From Zizania palustris (Eukaryota > Streptophyta > Magnoliopsida > Poales > Poaceae), in NCBI GenBank assembly GCA_019279435.1, contig JAAALK010000284.1, positions 65,218,773-65,282,772 of the forward strand: a stretch of DNA of 64,000 nt, given 5' to 3'. Positions 40,682 to 54,465 of this stretch are shown here, piece by piece; positions within the stretch are counted from its first letter, which is position 1; each line of letters starts with the position of its first letter. The notes under the pieces are model-generated. The model was not told the DNA's origin, searched no databases, and saw nothing but the letters and a program-made list of their open reading frames with translations. The position numbers were made by a program, and so were the translations under genes.

Positions 40682-43143
40682 ATGGACAGAGTTAGTAAAA
40701 TACCTCTGTTCGATGGGACGGACTTTGCATACTAGAAGGTGCGCATGGAGGCTTACTTGCTAAGCCAAGGAAATGCAATTTGGGAGATTGTGGACTCACA
40801 ATACTCCATCCCTGAAACTCGCACCTCTCAAATAGAGAAAGATCAGTATAATGCCAACTCTAAGGCTAGAAATATACTGTTCATTGGTTTGAGTAGAAGT
40901 GAGTTTGATAGGGTGCAACACCTTAGGACAGCTAGGGAGATTTGGACTACACTCACTATCTTTCATGAGGGCTCTACACAGATTAAGGCCAGGCGCCAAA
41001 GCACATACAATCAACAATATCAGCTGTTTGTGCAGGCACCTTGTGAATCTATAGATGCCATGTTTTCTCGCTTTGATGCGATAGTGAGTAACTTGCGGTC
41101 CAACGTGATGCTTGCTTACAATGATCATGACAGGGCTATCAAGCTTCTCTATGGTCTTGATCGTAGCATATGGGAAGTGAAGATATCCAGCATTGAGGAG
41201 TATGCAGGTTATGACACATTGACCTGTGATGAGCTCTTCAGCAAGCTGAAGTCCACAGAGATTGCCAAGGCATCTCTTGTAGTGCATAAGAACTCCTTGC
41301 CACAGCCATTGGCATCGGTTTCTAGCACTAGCCGTGGCACCAATGCAGAACCAAGCACATCAGGCACTTGTGTTCTTGCAAATGGTTTTGCTTTGTCCTC
41401 CCTGGTCTCCGTCACTAAGGAGCAGGTGGATACTCTGGATGATGAAGAGCTTCCTCTCATTGCCAGAAGGTTCACTCATTTTCACCATGAGAGACGGGAT
41501 CAGAGGAGAGGTGGTTTTAGTGGTTGTTTTGAGTGTGGCGACACTTCTCACATCAAGGCCAATTTCCCTAAACTCAAGAAGAGAGATGAGAGTGAGCGCC
41601 CCAGATACTACAAAAAGGAGAGGAAACCCTTTGTGAAGGGCAAGCGTGGCAAGGTGGCTAAGAGGGTTGCTAAAGCCGCTTCCAGAGCATTTGTTGCTGC
41701 TCTCAGCAACATCGACACTTTCTCAACTGAGGAGTCAAGCTTTGAGGAGGAGGAGTCCCCAAGGAAGGAGGAGAAGAAGGACAAGAAGGGACGAGATTTC
41801 ACCGGCCTCTGCTTCATGTCCGACAGCGATCACGGCAGCGATGAGCTTGACTCATCTGAGGTATCACTATCCTATGACCAGCTTTCAATTAAATTAGATG
41901 AACTGAATGAAGTAGTTCTTGGTCAGGATAGATTATTTGTGCAAGCCGCTAGAGATAGAAAAGACCTTAGACTTAGGCTATAATCTGTTTCTACTGATTA
42001 TGCCATGCTTAAGTCTAGGGTTAATGATGCTAAATGTGAATCTTGCACTGTTGTCATTGGTGAGCTTGCTCAGTTGCGTTCTGTACATGCTCAAACTCTA
42101 TCTGAGCTTGAGACTGCACAGAAGCAACTTTTGATGGTTGATTCTAGTTCTCATGATATAAATGAATGCACGAACTGTTCTTTATTACGTGAGAGCATTG
42201 ATTTACGTGATAAGCATGTTCATGACCTAGAGGCTAGATTGGAGAGGGCCGGTAGTTCTAAGGATGTGCAACCTGTGTGGGACACTTGCATAACCCTTAA
42301 GGACCAGCTAGGCACTGTTAGAGAGCGAGCTAAAAACCTTATGACTGAAAATGAATACCTTCTTTCTGCGGTTAACAAATGCACTGAGGGAAAGGGTAGA
42401 ATGGACTTGGTCTTGGCCAAAACCAAGATGTGTGCTGATAGAGCAGGGTTAGCTCTAGGATTGGGTTTTGAGAGGATTCCTTCAGACATTGTAAACAAAA
42501 CTGTTTTTACCTCACCCACTACCTTAGAGAAAGAGAGAGATCTGTTAGACACTCCATCAGCCAAAAGCCTACCCGAACTCCAAAGAAAACCACTCCTCCT
42601 GCAAAGAAAATTCCTCCCAAGAAAACCACTCAGCAGAAACCCAAGGAGCCTGTGAGAGTTGCTCCTATGACCCATGAGAGTATCCCTAAGAGAGTTTTTC
42701 ATTGTTCCTACTGTCAGAGGGTGGGTCACTTGGTTGGGTTCTGTTTTCGTCACATCAAGGATGAGCGATGATCTCAGGCGATGAGGGTCCAGAACATGCA
42801 CTACCCATCTTTAGGTATGCATGAGTCTGAGTTTTACTCTCGTCCTATTTTCGAGGCTCCTCGTACTTCTTGGATAGGTTTTGCTCCTCGAGGTGTTCAC
42901 CATGTTCCATATGGTGGTAGACCCCGGGTGAGTGGCTTTGTACCTCGACAGAGTTGGATACCTCGTCATGCATTTGGGTCACAACATGTAGGTAGACCTC
43001 ACACTTTGCATCATTCTGATTATCCTGTGCGTAGACAGTCTATTTTTACTTTGCCTACTACTCGTATCACTCAGTGCTGGATGCCTCGTCATGTATTCAC
43101 TCACCCCATCACTAAGCGATCGAGATTTTCTTATCATGTGTAG
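40682..43143 (+). pseudogene. Copia-3 gag, degenerate
   Basis: From ATG 40682 the frame has a TAG at 40733-40735 (tryptophan is expected before KVRMEAYLLSQG), then is open to 41981, where a TAA interrupts; it continues in the same frame to 42655 and in another frame to 43143. The first zinc knuckle near 41530-41570 has lost its last cysteine (CFECGDTSHIKANF). Next come basic and acidic stretches and a coiled coil with CxxC pairs (CESC about 42036, CTNC about 42168). The second knuckle (CSYCQRVGHLVGFC, about 42705-42746) is complete. Confidence 0.85.
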
Positions 43144-43158
43144 GCACCGGACCGAGGC

Positions 43159-46100
43159 TTGGAGGGCACGTGGATCATGGACTCCGGTTGTTCACGCCAC
43201 ATGACCGGAGATGCAGCATGGTTCTCCAGCCTCACCACAACCAAGCAAAAGGAACATATCACCTTCGGAAACAATCGAAGGAGTAGAGTGAAAGGTAAAT
43301 GTGTGGTAAGAATTAACTCGAATTTCACTCTCAAAGATGTTGCTTTGGTTGAAAATTTGGGATACAATTTTCTTTCTGTATCTCAATTGCTTGATGAGGG
43401 CTTCGAAGTGCGATTCCATCGCGATACTTCGCAAGTACTCAATTTTGATGCCGTTGTTGTTTGTAAGATCTTTAGAGTTGGGAGAGTTTTTGGAGCTGAT
43501 TTTTCTGAATCATATGGTTGTTGTCATTGTCTTGTTGCACATTCGACTTCTGAGCTATGGAAGTGGCATAGGAGACTAGGGCATATGAGCTTCGAGTTGC
43601 TTGCTCGTCTGAGTGCCCTAGGTCTGATCCTAGGATTGCCCAAGCTCAAGTTTGAGAAAAATTTAGTTTGTGCTCCATGTCGACATGGAAAAATGATTGC
43701 CGCTTCGCACTCGCCAGTCACCACGGTGATGACTGAACAACCCGGAGAACTTATCCACATGGACACTGTAGGTCCTTCTCGGGTTAGTTCTTTGGGCGGC
43801 AAGTGGTATGTGTTAGTTATTGTCGATGATTTCTCTCGTTACTCTTGGGTCTTCTTTCTTGCCAGCAAGGATGAAGTGTTTTCACACTTTCGGAGCTTGG
43901 CTTTGAGACTTTTCACTGAATTCCCTGGTGCATTGAAATTCATTCAAAGTGATAATGGCACTGAGTTCAAGAATAGTCTCTTTGTTGACTTTTGCATGGA
44001 GCATGGCATAGAACATCAATTCTCTGCTCCGCGGGTTACTCAACAGAACGGTGTAGTTGAGAGAAATAACCGCACTTTGGTTGAGATGGCTAGGATGATG
44101 CTCGATGAGCACAAGACTCCTAGAAAATTCTAGGCTGAGGCCATGAACACTTCTTGTTACATCTCAAACCGAATCTTCTTGCGCTCAATTTTGAACTTGA
44201 CATCTTATGAGCTACATTTTTGGAGACAGCCCAAATTTACTCATCTTTGAGTTTTTCGTTGTCGTTGCTTTATCCTAAAACATGGAAATTTGGATAAATT
44301 TGAGTCACGCTCTTTTGACGGGATCTTTTTGGGTTACACTACACATGGTTATTCTTATCGTGTTTATAATTTGGAAACTAACACTATCATCGAGTCATGT
44401 GATGTGACTTTTTATGAATCAACCCCCTCTGTTAGTTCTACCTTTGAACAGGCAAATGAACATGACATGGAGCAGACCATCTTCGAAGAAGATCCCGGAG
44501 ATTTCGAGGATGAACCCCTACTGCCCTCGACTTCGACCCTCGAAGCCGACCCCGCTTCAACTACTTCGGCACAAGGTCCCGAAGCAACTACCTCGACATC
44601 GATCATCTTGGACCACTCCAACACACAAGTTGAGGGGGAGACTGCATCCCGCCGCGATGCTCCACATCATGTTCAAAGGATGCATCCTCTCGAGCAGATC
44701 ATTGGTGAGCTTGATCAAAGGGTAACACGTTCTCATGCTCATTTCATTGATTCCGCTTTTGTTGCTTCTTTCGAGCCCTTGGATGTTAGTCATGCACTTT
44801 CTGATTCTAGTTGGATCAATGCCATGCATGAAGAACTTGAAAATTTTGAGAGAAACCAAGTCTGGACTTTAGTTGATCCTCCACCAAATGTTCATTTCAT
44901 TGGAACAAAATGGATTTTCAAAAACAAACAAGGGGAGGATGAGACTGTAGTTAGAAACAAGGATAAACTTGTAGCTTAGGGTTATTCTCAATTGGAAGGG
45001 ATTGATTTTACTGAAACTTTTGCACCTGTTGCGCGTCTAGATGCCATTAGGATTTTGCTTGCCTTTGCGACATCTTGAGGATTCAAACTCTATCAAATGG
45101 ATGTCAAAAGTGCATTTCTTAATGGCTTCATAGGCGAAGATGTTTATGTAAAATAACCCCTGGCTTTGAAAATGCCAAATACCCACATAAAGTCCTTAAA
45201 CTTCATAAGGCTCTTTATGGACTCAAGCATGCCCCTCGGGCTTGGTATGATAGACTTAAGTCTTTTCTGCTTGAGCGGGGGTATTTGATGGGATTTGTTG
45301 ATAAAACCATATTCACTCTCAAGCATGGCAAAGATTTCCTCATAGTCCAGATTTATGTGGATGATATCATCTTTGGTGGCTCTTCTCAAGCTTTGGTTGC
45401 CGAGTTTGCAGATGCCATGAGCAGGGAGTTCGAGATGCCATGATAGGCAAACTCACCTTTTTCCTTGGTTTGCAAATCAAGCAAAGCAAACAAGGTACTT
45501 TCATCCACCAGACGAAGTACACCAAGGACCTGCTCAAGAAATTCGACTTGGCTGATGCGAAGCCACTCGCCACTCCAATGGCTACATCTGTAGCATTGGA
45601 TCCTGACGAAGATGGAGAAGCCGTAGATCAGAATGAGTTTTGAAGCATGATCGGCTCCCTCCTCTACTTGACTGTTACGAGGCCAGACATACACTTCGTA
45701 GTGTGTCTGTGCGCTCGTTTTCAGGCTTCACCACGAGCTTCGCACCACCAAGCGGTAAAGCGCATTCTCAGGTATCTCAAACATACCGTCAAATTCGGCA
45801 TTTGGTATTCTCCATCTTTCTCTTTGTGTCTTCGAGGTTATTCCGATGCGGATTTTGCTGGGTGTAGGATTGATAGGAAAAGTACCTCTGGTACTTGTCA
45901 TTTTCTGGGTACTTCGCTGGTTTGCTGGTCTTCCCGCAAATAGTCTAGTGTTGCACAATTGACGGCTGAGGCCGAATATGTTGCTGCAGCTAGCTGTTGC
46001 TCTCAGATTTTGTGGATGGTTTCCACTTTGCGGGATTTTGGGTTAGATTATAAGAGTGTTCCACTTTTCTGTGATAACACTAGTGCTATTTGTATTGCAA

Positions 46101-46306
46101 ATAACCCGGTTCAGCATTCCATAACCAAACACATTGATGTGCGATATCATTTTCTCAGAGATCATAATGAGAAGGGTGATATTGAGCTTCAATATGTTGA
46201 TACCCAACACCAGCTAGCCGATATTTTCACAAAACCCCTCGATGCTTCTCGTTTTGCCTACTTGCGTGGGGAACTTGGTGTTTGTCACCCTTACGACATT
46301 TTGTGA
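43159..46306 (+). pseudogene. Copia-3 pol, degenerate
   Basis: Protease-region motif WIMDSGCSRHMTG (about 43171), GAG-pre-integrase (LWKWHRRLGHMSFE, CAPCRHGK), and integrase core (HMDTVGP, IVDDFSRYSWVFFL, QSDNGTEF, QNGVVERNNRTL) are in one frame to 44130. Stops follow at 44131-44133 (TAG), 44248-44250 (TGA), 44977-44979 (TAG), about 45076 (TGA), 45641-45643 (TGA) and 45941-45943 (TAG), plus frameshifts near 45150 and 45440. RT with YVDD (IYVDDIIFGG, about 45350) and RNase H (DADFAGCRIDRKSTSGTC; TAEAEYVA; KHIDVRYHFLRD) are recognisable. Confidence 0.88.
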
Positions 46307-47425
46307 GGGGGAGCAATTTTGATTGTCTCGCATATGCTCATTATGTGTGAAATTGCATTTACATCTTTTGCACTTATATGTCTGATTATAATTCATGTAA
46401 TCATGTCAGCTCAGCTGTATTTAATATGTCTTAAACATTATGTGCATGATTTTTCTTTCCAAAATCAAATCATGCTCACTGCTTAGTCTAGCATCTAGCA
46501 TGTTTAGGCAGGACTGCTTTAGCTATATTTTATCTGCTTGATAGAAAGACTCCTTTTCTCTGGATGCTAAACATTGCAACTTGAAAAATTGTTCTACTCA
46601 CTCATGGATATTCATCTAGTGCCAAACAAATCATTCACTAAATTAAAATCCAAAACTCCATGATTTGCATGCTACAAGTGAAAAGATCCAGGTGGGTTTG
46701 TTTGTCGCACTACTCTATTCTAGACTGCTTACCATTGCACATTGGTCTGAATTGGGATATTGTAGTGTATGCCAAAATCACCGCCTTAAGCTTCTGATGG
46801 CTTTCATGCCTAGGCTTGGCTTGATTGGAAAGTATAAGGTAGACAAATAAATAACCCCTGGCATTATGAAAAAAAACCTTCATTGATCATCAAGTTTGCT
46901 TTCAATGCTCCACTTGAACTGGACTTGTCTGTCTAGAGTAGAAATTGTCTAGCTTTGCGCAGTCCTTGCTTTTACTTGTCGAGTTACCTTGATTGAGTGG
47001 TGATGCTTTTATTTCAAAATGATAAAATCACATGTTGTCATCATGTTTTTAGAGAATGTTAAATTGAGCTGAGCACATGATAATTGGTATTAATATTGGC
47101 ATATTTTTGCTTTATATGTCTTTGCAGTTCTGCCCATTTCGAAGCTTTGCATCTTTTGAATGCTCCTTGATGCTTGCATTGCCAAAGGGGGAGAAATTTT
47201 TGAAGTTCTCTATAGCAAAGGGTAAAATACCTCAGGGGGAGTTTTATCTTGCAAAGGGAAGATTTGCCGGAGGGGCTTTTACTTTTTTAAAAGGTGGAGG
47301 AAAATTCTTTTGTCAAGTGACATGATTTGGCTCGTTTCTGAGTTTTTATGGTCACTTGTGTGCTGAACCTTTTAAATTTTCTTGAACTTGAATTTGGTTG
47401 TCAATGCACTCATCAATGGGGAGAT
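46307..47425 (+). other. Copia-3 non-coding region with polypurine tracts
   Basis: No gene is seen. Purine tracts are at about 46306-46316 (GAGGGGGAGC), 47186-47196 (AAAGGGGGAGAA) and 47234 (CAGGGGGAG), and the terminal tract (AATGGGGAGAT, about 47415-47425) abuts the 3' LTR. Confidence 0.82.
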
Positions 47426-49384
47426 TGAGAAACCCAGGGTTAGTTTCGGAGTCTGTGATGAGTGATTGACATATTTTATCCTCTGTTTCAAAGGGGTCCC
47501 TCCTAAGGGGTTCGGAGGTTGTTTCACCGAAGGGTTTGGTGGGCTCTGTTTGCTGCAGCTGTTAGAGCGGAGTGTGCCTGTTGGAGGGGTCTGACAGTAC
47601 ATGTTGACTGGTTTGTACCGAATGGTTCGGTACTTTGGGCGATACACCAGAGTGTGTATCGAAGGTTGTTTACCCGAAGAGGTCTCCGGGGTACTGGATA
47701 CACTTGTCTGTTTATCTGTGGTGCGCAGGTGACTTCAAAGGCGACAGACGGTTCACAACAGGTGAACCTGGGTCAAGCGGGAGGCTTGATGCCGGTGCGC
47801 CAAGAGAAGGCAGTAAGTGCGGAGTGTGGCGCCGAGTGAAGGTACCCCGAGACGAAGTCCTCGGAGGCGAGGCACTTCGAAGGGTACTCCGAATGGAGTG
47901 ACTTCGGAGTATGGTGGACCAAGTCCTTAGCAATGAGGCAGGGCATTCGAAGTGTGCTCCGGAGGGAGGCACTCGAAGGTATACCCAACGAAGGTCTCAG
48001 AAGTCGAGGTGCATCGAAGGCATCGTCCGGGCGAGGTTCGTTGAGGAGTGTGCTCGGGGAGAGACACTGCGACGAAGTGCTCATGGAATGCTTCACGCGG
48101 AGGCCTTGGACGAAGGAGGGACTTCGAAGGGTAGTACTCCGAAGGTGGGGCTTCAGAGTGAGGCTGACTTGAGGTACTTCGGCCATGCATGGCTTCGGTA
48201 CACAGACTGACGGAGTTCGAGCTGGGAGAAGCTGCGAAGCCGTGGTGGTGCACTCCGGAGGTGTTGGTGCGAAGGCCCAAAGGCTTTGATGGCTTCGGCT
48301 CAAAACTGTCTTTGTATCGAAGGCTGAATTCGGTGAAGCGAAGGCCATCAAGCTCAAGGCTTCTCACCGAAGCTACCGCACCCCTCGCGTTCAAAGGGGG
48401 GCTTCAGAAGAATCCAAGACCGCAAAGGCTGACCGTGTCTGCTCTATAAAAGCTGATGTTGTCTCCTGTGCAAAGCTGACAGAAGAAGCCTCCAAATAAA
48501 GTAGACTACCCACTGTACCCCCTTGTTCTGATGAGACAAAAATGGTGTAAACCCTAGGGGTAAAGTAGTCTATTCACAGGGCTGAATAGTGCCTATAAAC
48601 AGTGGAGGCTAGCCTAGGTCACATCAACACTTTGAGCAGCCATTTTGAGCTCCTCTACTAGCCGCCACAGTCTTTGTATTCAGTCTGTGAGTTCATTTTG
48701 TGTTCCCTATTCAAGCAATGAAACTTTGATTCTATTTTCATTTATTATTTGAACTTGTATGCCTACTTTGCTCTGCATGCTTTGATTTATCTGTGCACCA
48801 TCTTCTTCTGGGTTGAGTTTGTGCACTGGATCTTTTCTGGAGAGGTGTGTGAGAAGTCTGTCTGGGTGAAGTGTGTTTTTCAGTGTCTGTTCGCTCTATG
48901 TAAACTGGAGGCTAGACCTCTCTGATTACTAGCGAAGCACTGTCTGGCTTGAATCGAAGTCCATTTTCTTCCCTGGTCGAAGTCCTCAGCGAAGTCTGTT
49001 TGGTGTGCATTTAGACCTTCGAAGTATGAAGCCTAGTACCAGTTGCTAGCGCTGAGTGTTTGGTCGAAGTCCTCAGAGGGAAGTCTGCTCTTGCGAAGGG
49101 TGAAGTGCGAAACCTGCTCGAAGGCACCCCGTGTGCGGAGCCTGCACTGACTTAGCAGAGCTGAATCTTCGGGGCTTTGGGTGGAGCGAAGTCTTCTTGG
49201 CTTCGAACTTTTGCCCCTTGCGAAGCCTGATTTCGGAGCTGTAAAATACCTCCGAACTAGAACTTCGAAGGGTGTGTTCGAAGCCTGTTCCGCAGAAGAC
49301 AGAACTAAAATAGAAGGCTATTTTTAGTCTGAAATTTTAAAAGCTCCCATTCACCCCCCTCTTGTCGCCGTTTTCGGTCCAACA
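47426..49384 (+). repeat. Copia-3 3' LTR
   Basis: 1959 bp, the partner of 38619-40617. It lacks about 40 bases present in the 5' LTR (near 38985-39030). Its TATA-like site is changed to CTATAAACA (about 48593-48601). It ends CCAACA before the target duplication GTAAT. Confidence 0.92.
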
Positions 49385-49887
49385 GTAATCCACTTTGCAA
49401 AATGTGTAATCAGCTGGAGTCGGTTGAGCATTTAATGTTTCATTGTGGTCTGTCGAAGTTTCTATGGTGTTTTGTCAGGGACTCCCTTGATTCAGTGCAG
49501 AATCCATCTAGTCATAGTAATATCTTTGAGGTGTACACTCACAATCTCAATGACAAAAAGAAAGCCATGGTATTTGGTATTTTAGCTACTAGATGCTGGA
49601 CCATTTGACTCAATCATAACACATTTGTTTTCGATGATTCTTTGTCATCCAATGTTCTGATGTTGCCTTATAAAATGTCTTGCTTTGTGTAACAGTGGAA
49701 TACTCTAGCTCCGTCACATCTCTTGGGAGAGGTTTCAAGATTCAGTGACTTGCTCCTTGTAGGGCTCAAAAAAATGATAAGGGAGACAAGATCAAGAAAC
49801 AACGTGCTTGACTAATGAAAATAGAAGGCTGGTGTCGTCGCTCAATGTTAACTTAAGCTAAAAAAAGTTTTTTTGGAGGAAGGTTAC
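49385..49887 (+). pseudogene. LINE ORF2 remnant, unit Y, part after Copia-3
   Basis: It continues the LINE with the zinc-finger tail (CNQLESVEHLMFHCGLSKFL, 49405-49464) and further codons to about 49610, with stops. The remaining part to 49887 matches 5390-5653 of unit X. It is cut by the G2 LTR at 49888. Confidence 0.85.
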
Positions 49888-50942
49888 TGTTGACTCCAAG
49901 ATTTGGTAAAGCCCTATCTCATTAGAAGTGTCACATGGTCAATAGAAGTCAAAGAAGTTAGGTCAAAGATTGGTCAAAGAAGCCCGTCCGTATTGTTATA
50001 TGTGGCCGGATATGAATGAGCCGATAGAGATGAAGAAGATGGAGATAAATCCAAAGTCGGTTATGATATTATCGTAGCGGACGACGAGTCTTCGGACTAT
50101 AAATATGTACCTATTAGCTAGGTTAGAAAGCAATTGACAAACAAAAACTAAAATTACTCTCGGCGCATCACCACCCTTAGTCTACAAGGTTAGTCCCGAT
50201 GAGACTTGGCACTCGGAGCTAGGCTGCATTGCTTTGATCTCTAGCAAAGAGGCGAGTCCCGCCACCTTGACGATAGTATCGGTCGGATTGGTGTCTTTCG
50301 AGGCTACATTGTTTCGATCTCTTGAAGCATTGGTTCAATCACTATGATCGCTGGTTTATCTTGGTGTATTTTCTAGGTCTAAGGCTGCATCATTATGATC
50401 TCTTAGATTGATGTGAGTTGGGTATCGTGGTTCAAGGCTTCATCGGTTGAGTCTAACATCTTGGTCTATTGTATCTGATTTATGTTGTGCACCATTCATC
50501 TGAATAAAGCATGCCCGATATGTTAAAGTACTATTAATTATTCATGATTTTGCAAATGTCTTGGTTGGGTCTGATCTTGCTGTTATGATTATTTAATAGT
50601 GTGGATGCATTCTCTAGTATGTTGGATTTAGTTTCTATCAGAGTACAATCCGATATGTTATCTTTAATTCCTTGTTACATCTCATTGACGTCGGGGATTA
50701 GTCATCGACCCTTATGCACAACACGCTATTCGCACGTCCATCAGCCTGTCGGCGTGTCACGTGCATCGGCCGAATACGTAATTAATCCCGATGGTCTGGC
50801 GCTCACTATCGGTTTTGTAGCCAATAGGCGCCGGCATCCTCGATCATTTTCTTATCACCATGGGCTTTGGCTCGATAGTCAATCAGCGTTGCTACTAACA
50901 TTCATTTTTCATTGTCCCTTATCAGTTATAGGGTCAAACTGA
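49888..50942 (+). repeat. G2 5' LTR, unit Y (right end approximate)
   Basis: Starts TGTTGACTCC; TATA-like CTATAAATA at 50097-50105; ends before TTGGCACACTC. Collinear with 5654-6708. Bases 50943-51079 are leader sequence without a gene. Confidence 0.6.
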
Positions 50943-51079
50943 TTGGCACACTCAGAACCCTTCTAAGATTGTAAGGCTTACACTGGAGTTAAGCAGACTT
51001 CCCAGGCCACGTGTGTGACCAAAAATGACACCGCATGCTTTTAGCACGCCTAATGGGACATCATTCAGACGACTCATCC

Positions 51080-53096
51080 ATGGCGGGCGAAATCGACAAC
51101 AGTAACATCATTCTGGTTACCCTGGAAGCATTGAACGACGAGCAAAGGGAAGAGATATAGAAGCAGGTAGAAAACTACTATAAGTTGTGCCTCGAATCCT
51201 TCGGCATGACCCAATCTAGCCCTGTCCAGAGAAATCAATTGCTGAAGCCGACCCTGATCAGGGAGATCGTCCAATGGACTGAGAGCCCTCGGACCAGTTT
51301 TTAGGAAGCCATCGATAACGCTCACCAGCACGCCCTCATCAATCAGTCCGAGGTGTTGGTCAATACCTTACATATGTTGATTAAGAAGACCATTGACAGC
51401 ACAACATCTCATGAGCCGGTGCAAGGTCCGGTGTATACTGCAAAATCCACAACACACTCAGCTAGCACCACCACCACAAGGGCCAATGAGGTAGGATCCA
51501 CCAAACACCTCGTTTGGTATTGAAGGGGGTATGATGGCCCTGCTACCGACCCCTATGCTCCAAGGGATAGGAAGACAGGACCCATCATAGAACACATACA
51601 TCCTCGGGAGGGGCACACCATCATATCGGTCATCGGTTGCTACGTAGGGGCCAGCCAGGCAAGAAGTACCCCAGCCCACGTACGGGGTCACAAGGAATAT
51701 GTTGTCCGATCTCACACCGCCAAGGGGGTCACCCAATGGCATCCCTTAGGGGTACCACAAGATTGCATACTATAGAGCACGACCCTATACTAATGAAGAG
51801 CTACATAGATACAACACTATTCGGCTGGACAAGTACCAATTGGCCCCAATGATTGGGTGAGCTGGATCACTAAAGTTATTCAAGACCAATTTGGACTCAA
51901 GCCCAAGGACTAGACCTGCGTGTATTGGTGGCCATACCCGGAGTAGTTCGATCGGGTGCCACTGCCAAGCCGATACAAGATTCCTGACTTCACCGTGTTC
52001 TCAGGGCAAGATAATGTCTTCATGATTGAGCACATCAGCTGTTTTATCACCCTATGCGGGGAGGCATCGGACGATGAAGCACTTAAGGTCCAATTCTTCT
52101 CGCTATCACTATTGGGATCAGCCTTCACTTGGTTTTCATCATTACTGGTGAACTCTGTCAGAGGTTGGGCAGACCTAGAAAAGAAGTTTCATAAGTATTT
52201 CTTTGCCGACTTACATGAGATGAAACACACCGGCTTGACTGCAATGAAGCAGAGGATGGATGAGTTAGAACAGGATTATGCACAGAGGTTCTGTGACGTG
52301 AGAAGCAGATGCTACATCTTGAACCTCATCGATGCGCAACTAGCTGAGTTGACATTCTAGGGACTCCTAAACCCGATAAAGGAGAGATTTTCATCACAGG
52401 AGTTCGAGAGCCTCTCACACTTGGTACTGAGGGTAACGACACATGAGAGCCAATTCCACGAAGCAAGAAAGGATAAATATCAAAAGAAGGTTGCATATAC
52501 TCAGGTGTGCCCTTCAGAGTCCGATGGGGATAGCGATTCCAATGTAGAAGTCGAGCTAGCCGAATAGTCTATAAACAAGAAGCAGATCACATGTACTTGG
52601 GTGAAACTGTTTGGTAAGGAGGAGAAATATGATTTTGACATCAGTAAAGCCGACAGGATATTCGACTTATTGCTCAAGGAGAAATAGATCTAGCTGCCAC
52701 CCAATCATGTGATACCGTCCATCGATGAACTGAAGAAAAGGAAGTATTGCAAATGGCACAATTCTCCATCACACCACACTAATGAATGCAAGGTGTTTAG
52801 ACAACAGATTCAATCGGCTATGGATCAAGGCCGGATCAAGTTCGACGATGGGAAGAAGTCGATGAACATCGACGGGCATCCTTTCCTGATCAACATGATG
52901 CATGCGCACCGTACCAGTGATCGGCGCATGGAGAGGGACATGCATACCAGCAAGGATCGAGCCTCGTCATCGAACCTAATTAACAAGTACAAAATAAAGT
53001 CAAGGGAATATATAGGAAATGAAGATGACTTAGATTACTCACGATTCCATCCCCACTAGAATTTTGAATTCTTCAGGTTTTGCTAGAATGAAGGAT
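51080..53096 (+). pseudogene. G2 gag, unit Y
   Basis: The frame begins at ATG 51080 (MAGEIDNSNIILVTLEAL) with a TAG after REEI and further stops. The Gypsy gag core is at 51956-52360 (IPDFTVFSGQDNVFMIEHIS, CGEASDDEALKVQFFSLSLL, FTWFSSLLVNSVRGWADLE) and the Cys/His motif (CKWHNSPSHHTNEC) near 52748-52790. It is not split by insertions, so it shows the order of the parts that are scattered in unit X. Confidence 0.83.
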
Positions 53097-54465
53097 TGTG
53101 CCTGCCATCGTTGGATAATTGTCTTTAGTGTGGCGATGACAGAGGTAGGTGGAAAAGTGATCATAGCTCCCACAACAATAGGGCAAAGTCATGTGATCAG
53201 GGAATGACAAGCATTCATCATAGGCTGTCACCACCAAGGCCATCGACACTTGAAAGGCTCAGCCCCATTAATGCCAAAGAGAATGATCGATCAGCCGATG
53301 ACAATACCATGATAAGGAATCCACAATGGTGCCCTAGTGGAATCTTCACGAAGAATCAGAAGGGAAGGGGGCAACTATTGTGGCAAAAAGAGTTGAAGGA
53401 ACTAAATCATGAGGCTAAGGTTGATCGGCCAAGGATCAAGAGTGAATGATGAAAAAAAGAGAAGGGCGATCATGATGACAAGAGAGACGTAGGGGTGAAC
53501 ATGGTGTTCTTTCTTCCTGTGGAATATCGAGCCACCTCCGATAATAATGACGAACAAGCTGAGGCGATGGCTCAGTTGGTGCTAATGCCCTAATCGACGA
53601 CATTTGACAAGCCAGAAGACCCTAGACATCAACACCTGAGACCTCTATATGTTAAAGGAATGGTCAATGGAAAGCCGATGTCCAAAGTGATGATAGACGG
53701 GGAAGCAAACGTCAACTTGATGTCATATGCCACCTCCCAAAAGCTGGGTAAAGGGCCGGAGGACATTATTAAAACCAATATGGTGCTGAGGGACTTCGGC
53801 GTTAACTCATCAGAAACGATAGGGGTGTTGAATGCAGAATTGACGGTTGGAAGTAAAACAGTGCTGATCACATTCTTCGTCATAGAGGGTAAAGGATCCT
53901 ATAGTATATTGCTGGGACACGACTAGATTCATGCAAATTGTTGTGTCCCGTCAACAATGCAACAAAGCCTCGTGCAATGGGTCAGCTATCAAGTGGAAAT
54001 TGTTCCCACCGATAAATCGGTTAACGTAGAAATAGGCGATTTGTCGGTATGGGAAATGGAAGGAGTCGATTGTCTATCAAGCAAAGCCTAGGACGGTGAT
54101 TTTCTTGAGGTATCAAGCAATGGAGTCAAACTAGTCAGCAATGATTAGCCCAAGCTTACACTCTAAAGGTGCCATCGATGAAGCAAATGGAAAACTCGGT
54201 CAGGGCTTCAACGTAACCGATGAACTACAAGAGGTAAACATCCGACCCGACAATAGATCGAGGCCAACCTTTGTAAGTGCTCAACCTCCTAATGAAGTAA
54301 AAAATGAATTAATTACATTATTGTGAGAATATCGGGATTGTTTTGTCTGAGAATATCACGAAATGTCAGGTTTAAGCCGATCGATTGTAGAACATCGACA
54401 CCCAATAAAGTAGGGGTATCGGCCCTTCAAGCAGTCACCTCGGCGATTCAAGGTGGAAATATATC
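53097..54465 (+). pseudogene. G2 gag end, protease and start of pol, unit Y
   Basis: Counterpart of 27665-29030. Protease at 53640-53925: LYVKGMVNGKPMSKVMI, DGEANVNLMSYATSQKLG, ILLGHD then TAG (shared with unit X). Pol starts at ATG 54141 in another frame, overlapping the upstream stop as in unit X, and ends in RT at the LTR fragment (54466). Confidence 0.8.

Larger units (their letters stand above)
38619..49384 (+). mobile_element. Copia-3: old Sirevirus-type element
   Basis: This is a complete insertion of about 10.8 kb with LTRs of 1999 and 1959 bp, TG...CA ends, and the target duplication GTAAT (38614-38618, 49385-49389) in the LINE. Gag and pol are recognisable but carry many stops and frameshifts. 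The LTRs differ by a roughly 40-base indel and many substitutions, so it is the oldest of the three Copia insertions. A tail of the same insertion is present in unit X at 4728-5152. Confidence 0.93.
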
